Positions 7,574 through 14,700 of a stretch of 47,648 nt of DNA are shown here, piece by piece. The notes under the pieces were generated by a model. It was not told the origin of the DNA. It worked only from the letters and a program-made list of their open reading frames with translations, and did no database searches. The stretch is from RGIG6374 sp045600965. GTDB taxonomy: Bacteria > Bacteroidota > Bacteroidia > Bacteroidales > UBA932. Numbering within the stretch: the stretch's first letter is position 1; every line of letters begins with the position of its first letter. The translations under genes were made by a program, and so were the position numbers. Where the stretch lies: contig JAZRYW010000036.1 in the NCBI GenBank assembly GCA_045600965.1, positions 1 through 47,648 on the forward strand, in the 5' to 3' direction.

Positions 7574-8344
7574 ATGATAAGAGTCAAAACCGAGGAAGAG
7601 ATAGACCTTCTCAAAGAGAACGGGATATTGGTCTCCAAAACCCTCGCAGAAGTCGGCAGGCACATCGTCCCCGGTGTCACCACCAGGGAGCTTGACCGGA
7701 TAGCCGGGGAGTTTATACGGGACAACGGCGCAGAGCCGGGATTCCTTGGTTACGGCGGTTTTCCGTACACTCTTTGCATATCGGTCAACGACGTCGTGGT
7801 GCACGGCTTCCCTTCAGACTATGCCTTGAAGGAAGGTGACCTTGTATCACTCGACTGCGGGACCGTATATAAGGGATACAATGGTGACTCGGCTTACACT
7901 TTCCCGGTGGGAGAGGTGAGCCCTGAAGATGCGATGCTTCTGAAAGTCACCAGGGAATCCCTCTTCAAAGGGTTGGAAGCAGCGGTCAACGGTGGAAGAA
8001 TCGGAGACATTGGCTACGCCGTCCAGCAATATGTGGAAGGCTTCGGTTTCTCCGTCGTCCGGGAAATGGTGGGACACGGCATCGGGAAGAATCTTCACGA
8101 GAGCCCTGAAGTGCCCAACTACGGACGCAGGGGACACGGAGTCAAGCTGCAGGCAGGTATGACCATTTGCATCGAGCCGATGATATGCGCGGGCGAACGT
8201 TACGTTTACCTCGATGACAACGGCTGGAGCATACATACCGAGGACGGAAAGAACGCTGCTCACTTCGAGCTGATGGCAGCCGTCAGCAAGAGTGGGATGC
8301 CGGAACTCCTGTCAACATTTGATTTCATAGAAAACAAACGTTAG
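7574..8344 (+). CDS. map: type I methionine aminopeptidase
   Basis: A 256-residue protein that removes the initiator Met from nascent chains, using a di-metal centre. The pita-bread fold motifs are visible: VNDVVVHGFP, SLDCGTVYKGYNGDSAYTF (two metal Asp residues), GHGIGKNLHESPEVPNYG (metal His) and the CIEPM segment (metal Glu). A longer reading from the GTG at 7544 overlaps secY and adds ten residues unlike the family, so the ATG at 7574 is chosen. It sits between secY and infA, a common order in Bacteroidota. Confidence 0.95.
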   Translation: MIRVKTEEEIDLLKENGILVSKTLAEVGRHIVPGVTTRELDRIAGEFIRDNGAEPGFLGYGGFPYTLCISVNDVVVHGFPSDYALKEGDLVSLDCGTVYKGYNGDSAYTFPVGEVSPEDAMLLKVTRESLFKGLEAAVNGGRIGDIGYAVQQYVEGFGFSVVREMVGHGIGKNLHESPEVPNYGRRGHGVKLQAGMTICIEPMICAGERYVYLDDNGWSIHTEDGKNAAHFELMAAVSKSGMPELLSTFDFIENKR

Positions 8345-8364
8345 AGACACAAACAAACTTATTT

Positions 8365-8583
8365 ATGCCTAAACAGACATCAATCGAAAAGGACGGAACA
8401 ATTGTCGAAGCGCTCTCGAACGCGATGTTCAGGGTGGAACTCGACAACGGACACGTTGTGATTGCACACATCTCCGGCAAACTGAGATTGCATTACATCA
8501 AGATCTTACCCGGAGACAAGGTAAGGGTTGAAATGTCTCCATATGATTTATCAAAAGGAAGAATTTCTTTCAGATACAAATAA
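8365..8583 (+). CDS. infA: translation initiation factor IF-1
   Basis: A 72-residue S1/OB-fold protein with the IF-1 pattern: KDGTIVEALSNAMFRVEL, ISGKLRLHYIKILPGDKV and SPYDLSKGRISFRYK. It binds the 30S A site during initiation. Length and spacing (20 bases after map, 12 before rpmJ) are typical. The start context is A-rich without a Shine-Dalgarno. Confidence 0.97.
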   Translation: MPKQTSIEKDGTIVEALSNAMFRVELDNGHVVIAHISGKLRLHYIKILPGDKVRVEMSPYDLSKGRISFRYK

Positions 8584-8595
8584 AAACTTACACAA

Positions 8596-8712
8596 ATGAA
8601 AGTAAAAACATCCATCAAGAAGCGTAGTGAAGATTGCAAGATAGTAAAGCGCAAAGGCCGCTTGTATGTCATCTGCAAAAAGAACCCCAAGTTCAAGATG
8701 CGCCAGGGATAA
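8596..8712 (+). CDS. rpmJ: 50S ribosomal protein bL36
   Basis: A 38-residue protein read from the ATG at 8596 to the TAA at 8710-8712. It starts MKVKTSIKKRSEDCKIVKRK and ends NPKFKMRQG, which identifies bL36. Of the usual zinc ligands (three Cys and one His), Cys14 and Cys27 remain, but the first Cys is Ser11 and the His position is Phe33. The zinc ribbon is therefore degenerate. Confidence 0.93.
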   Translation: MKVKTSIKKRSEDCKIVKRKGRLYVICKKNPKFKMRQG

Positions 8713-8754
8713 TTTTTTAGTTTGTAATAATTATTAAAAAATAAAAAATAGAAT

Positions 8755-9132
8755 ATGGCACGTATAGCCGGTGTTGATTTACCCAACAACAAACGCGGAG
8801 AGATAGGCCTGACCTATATCTTCGGCATCGGTCGCAGTTCAGCCAAGAAGATCCTCACCGATCTCGGAATAGATCTTGACACCAAGGTCAAGGACTGGAA
8901 CGACGACCAGATTGCAGCAATCCGTACAAAGATTGCAAACGAATTCAAGATTGAAGGAGAACTCCGTTCGTCCGTTCAGATGAACATCAAGCGCCTTATG
9001 GACGTAGGTTGCTACAGGGGCATCCGTCACCGTATCGGTCTTCCCGTACGCGGACAGAGCACCAAGAACAACGCACGTACCCGCAAGGGCCGCAAGAAAA
9101 CTGTTGCCAACAAGAAAAAAGCAACCAAATAG
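8755..9132 (+). CDS. rpsM: 30S ribosomal protein uS13
   Basis: A 125-residue protein starting MARIAGVDLPNNKRGEIGLT. It has the helix-two-turns-helix segment GIGRSSAKKIL and the GCYRGIRHRIGLPVRGQ / NNARTRKG C-terminal signature. uS13 forms inter-subunit bridges from the 30S head. The 42 bases before it are nearly pure A/T. It is the first of the rpsM-rpsK-rpsD-rpoA-rplQ group (alpha operon). Confidence 0.97.
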   Translation: MARIAGVDLPNNKRGEIGLTYIFGIGRSSAKKILTDLGIDLDTKVKDWNDDQIAAIRTKIANEFKIEGELRSSVQMNIKRLMDVGCYRGIRHRIGLPVRGQSTKNNARTRKGRKKTVANKKKATK

Positions 9133-9147
9133 TAGGAGACTGAAATT

Positions 9148-9537
9148 ATGGCAAAGAAAGTTACACCAAGCAAAAAGAGAGTTGTCAAGGTTGACGCCTA
9201 CGGTGAAGCGCACATTTCATCGACGTTCAATAACTGCATCGTTACTCTTACAAACTCGACAGGTCAGGTTATCAGCTGGTCTTCTGCAGGTAAGATGGGC
9301 TTCAGGGGTTCCAAGAAGAACACTCCCTATGCAGCTCAGGTCGCAGCACAGGATTGCGCAAAGGTCGCTTACGACCTCGGTCTGCGCAAGATCAAGGCAT
9401 ATGTCAAGGGTCCCGGCCAGGGCCGCGAATCAGCTATCCGCACCCTCCACGGTGCAGGCATCGAAGTGACCGAGATCATCGACGTCACTCCGCTTCCTCA
9501 CAATGGCTGCCGCCCCAAGGGCCGTCGTAGAGTTTAA
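9148..9537 (+). CDS. rpsK: 30S ribosomal protein uS11
   Basis: A 129-residue protein with the uS11 signature: SSTFNNCIVTLTNSTGQVI, then VKGPGQGRESAIRTL and the closing NGCRPKGRRRV. It binds 16S rRNA in the platform of the small subunit and lines the E-site mRNA path. An AGGAG sequence lies about 10 bases before the ATG, and the gene follows rpsM by 15 bases. Confidence 0.97.
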   Translation: MAKKVTPSKKRVVKVDAYGEAHISSTFNNCIVTLTNSTGQVISWSSAGKMGFRGSKKNTPYAAQVAAQDCAKVAYDLGLRKIKAYVKGPGQGRESAIRTLHGAGIEVTEIIDVTPLPHNGCRPKGRRRV

Positions 9538-9559
9538 TTAACATTAAAGATTTGTTATT

Positions 9560-10165
9560 ATGGCAAGATATACAGGACCTAAAAGCAAAATAGCACGTAA
9601 ATTCGGTGAACCGATTTTCGGACCGGACAAGTATCTTGATAAGAGGAATTATCCTCCGGGACAGCACGGCCTGGCCCGCAAGCGCAAGAAAGTATCCGAG
9701 TATGGCACACAGCTCCTCGAGAAGCAGAAGGTTAAATATACATACGGTGTCCTTGAACGTCAGTTCAGAAACCTCTATGCCGAAGCTGCAAGGGAGAAGG
9801 GCCAGACCGGTGAGAACCTCATCATCCTCCTCGAGAGCCGTCTTGACAACCTCGTCTACAGGATGGGTATCGCTCCCACCAGAGCAGCGGCCCGCCAGCT
9901 CGTATCACACTGCCACATCACCCGCAACGGTGAAGTCTGCAACATCCCCTCAACCATCGTCAAGCCCGGTGAAACTGTCGGCGTACGCGAAAGGTCAAAG
10001 AGTCTGGAAGTTGTTCAGGACAGCCTTGCAAGAGGTGGCGCGAAGTGCTCCTGGATTGAATGGAATGCGGAATCAGTATCCGGCAAGCTTATCACAAAGC
10101 CTGTAAGAGCTGAAATCCCCGAGACCATCAACGAACAGCTTATCGTCGAATTGTACTCCAAGTAA
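9560..10165 (+). CDS. rpsD: 30S ribosomal protein uS4
   Basis: A 201-residue protein with the N-terminal MARYTGPKSKIARKFGEPIF region, the PGQHG motif, and a C-terminal S4 RNA-binding domain (ESRLDNLVYRMGIAPTRAAA, residues about 93-112). uS4 is a primary 16S assembly protein and in E. coli represses the alpha operon. The N-terminal zinc-type Cys cluster found in some species is absent. Confidence 0.97.
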   Translation: MARYTGPKSKIARKFGEPIFGPDKYLDKRNYPPGQHGLARKRKKVSEYGTQLLEKQKVKYTYGVLERQFRNLYAEAAREKGQTGENLIILLESRLDNLVYRMGIAPTRAAARQLVSHCHITRNGEVCNIPSTIVKPGETVGVRERSKSLEVVQDSLARGGAKCSWIEWNAESVSGKLITKPVRAEIPETINEQLIVELYSK

Positions 10166-10209
10166 AATCCTTGCTTTTAGCATAACACTAATAAAAAAAC
10201 TAAACTTAT

Positions 10210-11211
10210 ATGGCAATTTTAGCATTTCAGAAACCGGATAAAGTGGTGATGCTTGACGCTACTGATACTTTCGGCCGCTTTGAGTTCCGCCCCCTGGAAC
10301 CTGACTACGGTATCACTATCGGCAACGCACTGCGTCGTATCCTGCTCTCTTCTCTGGAAGGTTACGCCATCACCTCAATCAAGATCGAGGGTGTCGACCA
10401 CGAGTTCGACAGCATCCCCGGTGTCATTGAGAACGTGGTTGACATCGTCCTGAACTTAAAGCAGGTTCGCTTCAAGAGAATGATTGAAGATGAGGAGAGT
10501 GAGAAAGCAACCGTTATTGTTAGTGGAAAGCAAGAATTTACTGCTGAAGACATCTCAAAGAGCCTGTCAAACTTCAAGGTGCTCAACCCTGAACTTCATA
10601 TCTGCACAATGGAGCCGTCCGTAAAGATCGAGCTCACACTCACCATCGGCAAAGGCCGCGGTTATGTGCCCGCAGAGGAGAACAAGGATCCCAACGCACC
10701 TTTCGGTACTATAGCGATAGACTCCATATTCACACCTATCAAGAACGTCAAGTATGCCGTTGACCAGTGGCGCGTCGAACAGAAGACCGACTACGAGAAG
10801 CTTGATATAGAGATTACAACCGACGGCTCCATCGCTCCCAAGGAAGCGCTCAAGGAAGCCGCCAAGATCCTTATCCAGCATTTTATGCTCTTCTCCGACG
10901 AAAAGATCTCCCTTGAGGCACCCGTTGAGGTTGAAAGCAAGGAACTTGACGAGGAATCGCTCCGTATGCGTCACCTCCTGTTGACCAAGCTTTCGGATAT
11001 GGAACTCTCAGTGAGGGCTCTGAACTGCCTGAAGGCTGCCAACATCGAGACTTTCGCAGACCTCGTTTCACACCAGAGAGGCGAACTGATGAAGTTCCGC
11101 AACTTCGGCAAGAAGTCGCTCAACGAGATTGATATGCTCGTAGACCGCCTGAAACTTACGTTCGGGATGGATGTAACCAAGTATAACATTGAAGTAAAGA
11201 AAGAACAGTAA
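10210..11211 (+). CDS. rpoA: DNA-directed RNA polymerase subunit alpha
   Basis: A 333-residue protein. The N-terminal dimerisation and assembly domain (about 1-235) shows FEFRPLEPDYGITIGNALRR and LSSLEGYAITSIKIEGVDHE. The C-terminal domain (about 260-325) shows ELSVRALNCLKAANIETFAD and FRNFGKKSLNEID, the UP-element and activator contact module. It dimerises to seed RNA polymerase assembly. A 44-base A/T-rich gap separates it from rpsD, and rplQ follows by 4 bases. Confidence 0.98.
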   Translation: MAILAFQKPDKVVMLDATDTFGRFEFRPLEPDYGITIGNALRRILLSSLEGYAITSIKIEGVDHEFDSIPGVIENVVDIVLNLKQVRFKRMIEDEESEKATVIVSGKQEFTAEDISKSLSNFKVLNPELHICTMEPSVKIELTLTIGKGRGYVPAEENKDPNAPFGTIAIDSIFTPIKNVKYAVDQWRVEQKTDYEKLDIEITTDGSIAPKEALKEAAKILIQHFMLFSDEKISLEAPVEVESKELDEESLRMRHLLLTKLSDMELSVRALNCLKAANIETFADLVSHQRGELMKFRNFGKKSLNEIDMLVDRLKLTFGMDVTKYNIEVKKEQ

Positions 11212-11215
11212 TAGT

Positions 11216-11692
11216 ATGAGACACAATAAGGCTATCAATCATCTGGGAAGACAGAGCGGCCACCGCAAGGCTTTGCTTGCCAATATGGCAGTTTCGCTGA
11301 TTATGAACAAGCGCATCGAAACCACCGTTGCAAAGGCAAAGGCTCTGAGAACTTATGTTGAACCTCTCATCACCAAGTCGAAGGACGACACTACGGCCAA
11401 CCGCCGTGTCGTTTTCAGCTACCTCAAGCAGAAGGAAGCCGTTACCGAACTCTTCCGCAACATCGCTCCCAAGGTGGCAGACCGTCCGGGTGGATACACC
11501 CGCATCGTGAAGACAGGTTTCCGCGTAGGTGACGCCGCCGATATGGCAATTATGGAACTGGTCGACTTCAACGAAGCAGCTCTCGCAGCAGCTCCTCAGG
11601 AAGAGAAGAAGACCACAACCCGCCGCAGCCGTAAGAAAGCCGCTCCCGCAGCTGAACCTGCAGCCGAAACAGCCGCTCCCGCAGCTGAATAA
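11216..11692 (+). CDS. rplQ: 50S ribosomal protein bL17
   Basis: A 158-residue protein. The first 116 or so residues match bL17 (MRHNKAINHLGRQSGHRKAL; ANMAVSLIMNKRIETT; ADRPGGYTRIVKTGFRVGDA). About 40 further residues form a low-complexity Lys/Arg then Ala/Pro/Glu tail, as in other Bacteroidota. bL17 lies near the exit tunnel. It is the last gene of the ribosomal run and is followed by a clear terminator. Confidence 0.97.
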   Translation: MRHNKAINHLGRQSGHRKALLANMAVSLIMNKRIETTVAKAKALRTYVEPLITKSKDDTTANRRVVFSYLKQKEAVTELFRNIAPKVADRPGGYTRIVKTGFRVGDAADMAIMELVDFNEAALAAAPQEEKKTTTRRSRKKAAPAAEPAAETAAPAAE

Positions 11693-11709
11693 GGCATTCC
11701 CGATTATGA

Positions 11710-11737
11710 AAAAGGCGTCCTGTGGGGCGCCTTTTTT
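11710..11737 (+). terminator. Rho-independent terminator after rplQ
   Basis: GGCGTCC at 11714-11720 pairs with GGGCGCC at 11725-11731 (one G-U pair) around a TGTG loop, flanked by an A run before and a T6 run after. It ends the rplP-rplQ transcription unit. Confidence 0.9.
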
Positions 11738-11782
11738 CGTTATGGCAATTAATTTGTATATTGTGATGGAAAACAGACGATT

Positions 11783-14700
11783 ATGAAACGGTTTATAATT
11801 TTTCTGACAATGATGTTGACAGCATTCTCACCCAAGGCCTCCTCTCAGGAGACTTTTGATGCTCTTTGGGCTGATTTTGAAACCGCTCGGCGCGAAGGAC
11901 GGCCACGCACGCAGGAGGAGATACTTGGCAGGATTGTGGACAAGGCCCGAACTGAAGGCATCTGGCAGGAGGAGATAAATGCCCTGCAGCGCCTTGTGCC
12001 CGTAGTCGCTCAATACAACTGGAAGGACATAGAGCAGGCCGTGGAGCGTTTCGCATCGATGGAGGAAGATTTCAAGACTCCTGTTTCCAGCGCAATACAC
12101 ACTCTGGCCCTGCTCGGGCAGATGTCATCGTACAGATACAATATCGCCGGCTGTGACCAGGCCATACGCTCGCGTCTGGAAACGCTCTACGGCAAGCTGC
12201 CTGCCTATTCGTCCATAGCGGTGGACAGCTCGGAGCTCGCCTCCCTTCGTGACGCGGACAGGATTCTTCCGTACAGATGGAAATCCTTCGTGCCGGCCGC
12301 CAATCTTGCGGAACTGGTGTGCAGGTGCATCGACGCCCTGTGCGGCGACAGATACTACAACCGCGACTATCCCCTTCGGGAGGAATTCTCGGTGGCGCTG
12401 GCATCCGCCGTCAGGGGCTTGCCGGACAATACGATAGTAGCGCAATGCCTTGCCGCCGAAGGTATGCGGAATACCGCTCTGGGCTCTTCAGGCCGGACGA
12501 TATCGATTCTTGACGGCCTGATAGCGCGCTATCCGGAAGAACGCGCGGCGGTCATCCCAAAGGCCCTGCGTCTGGAGCTGCTGCAGGACATCGCTCTCTC
12601 GACGCAGGACGACGACGTGCGCTCCACAAACCTTTCGATGGTGTCGTCCTCTGCGGAAGAGCTCCTTTCGGCGGAGCTGCCCGATGATTTGAGATCCGCC
12701 CTGGAGTCCATACTGACCGCAAACGACAGCCAGGAGTGCGCCATATCGTCGGCCACGCCCGTATATCCTTCATCTGCAGTGCCTATCACCATAAGGCACA
12801 AAAATCTTTCCCGCTTCCATACGGACATATTCCGCATCAGGGACGGCTATCAGTTCTCCTTCGGAGACAATGCCGATGTGAAGGAAGAGGAGATACTGCG
12901 CTTCGCTTCGCCATACAGTTCTTTCGACACCACGCTTGACTCCCGCTACGGCATCGGGGAGAATGACACTTTGACAGCCGATATCGGTCGCGCCGGAAGG
13001 TATCTTGTGCGTGTCACCCCCGGTGACAGGCCCTTGGGTCATAGCCGGCCTGTTGTCGTGGAAATGCTCCAGCTCACGGTCAGCACAGTCGCCGTGGCGG
13101 GAAGAAGCCGTCAGGGCTCGGCGGAGCTCTATCCGGTTGACCTTCTCAGCGGAAAGCCTCTCAAAAGCGGCAGAGTCTCCCTGGTAAACGGGAAAAGGGC
13201 CTCAGGCTCTGCCCACTTCGAGGAAATCACCGCATCACTGACTGAAAGACTCTCATTCGACGGCTTCACAAAGTCATCAGTCCGCAGCGGCGACCGTTAC
13301 GGCCAGCTGAGGGTGGAGAACGGAGCTGACATATATTCACCGGCCCTGAACATCTATATTGAGCAGCCTTCGAAATCCGGTTCGTCAGAAACCCGTGGCG
13401 CCGTAATCCATACCGACCGCAAGCTTTACAAGCCGTCGGATACGGTCAGGTTCAAATACATCGAATACAGGGCGGACCATAAGGAGGGTAAGGCCGTACC
13501 GGGTTCGCACGTGACGTTGAACCTCTACGCCCCCGGCGAATCGAAAGCCATTTCCACACTCAGTCTGGTTACAAACCGGTTCGGTTCGGCGTCGGGCGAA
13601 TTCGTAATCCCGGAGGGATATATGAACGGCTGGTATTCCATCGGAAGCCGTAATCCCGAAGCATACGCCGAATTCCGCGTGGAGGAGTACAACCGCCCCT
13701 CATTCACTGTCGACCTTGATCCCGTGCAGGGAATATACTCCTTCGGCGACAGCGTCCGTGTGACCGGTATGCTGAAGAGTTATGCCGGCTATGGAATCTC
13801 CGACGGCAGCATCAGTTACCGCATCTGGATCAATTCTGAACCCCTCTACCGCACATACATCCGTTTCGACCGTGAGATGATTGCTCAAGGCGTGGTTTCC
13901 AGCGGGCCGGACGGACGCTTCAGCATACCTTTCGAGGCTGCGGCGCCCCGCGGCGTGAACTCCAATATGCGCTGTGCCTCCTATTCGGTTGAAATGACCT
14001 GCACAGATCCGCAGGGCGAAACTCACGAGGCCTCGCTCCGCCTGCTCTCCGGTGACATCCCTCTGCTGCTTTCTGCGGATATCCCATCCGACAACATTTT
14101 CAATGGGCAGCCCGTCATCGACAGGACAAAGGACGGAGGATTGTCGTTCACGGTGACCAATCTCGCCGGGGAGCCTTGTCCCACAGAGGGCTTCTGGGAA
14201 CTCAAACTCCCGGGAAAGACCGTCAGGAAAGGGACTTTCGACAGACAGGGCCTGTCCACCCTGAAATGGAAGGACCTGCAGTCGGGCTCCTATGAACTCA
14301 CATACAGCGTCGAATATGAAGGGAAGACGATAAGCGGGTCCGACAAATTCATAGCCTTCAGCCCGGATGACAGGCATTCCCCCGCAGAGGGCGAACTGTT
14401 CTACTGCACCATCGCCGATGAGAATGCCATCGACTTCGTCATAGGAACCACAGAAAAGGACCTCTGGCTCGAATGCGAGCTCTTCACGGGGGATACCCGT
14501 CTGTGGCGCTCCGCCGTACACCTCCAGAACGGTATGAAACACATAACTCTGCCTTATCCCGACAAATATGACGATGCGGTGTACCTCTCCGCCTTCGCCA
14601 TACGCGACGGCAGGCAGTATGAAGCCGGTCACGAGTTCCGCCGCGTGCGGGACCATTCTCTCCCTCTGACCATAGAATCCTTCCGTGACCGCACCTCTCC

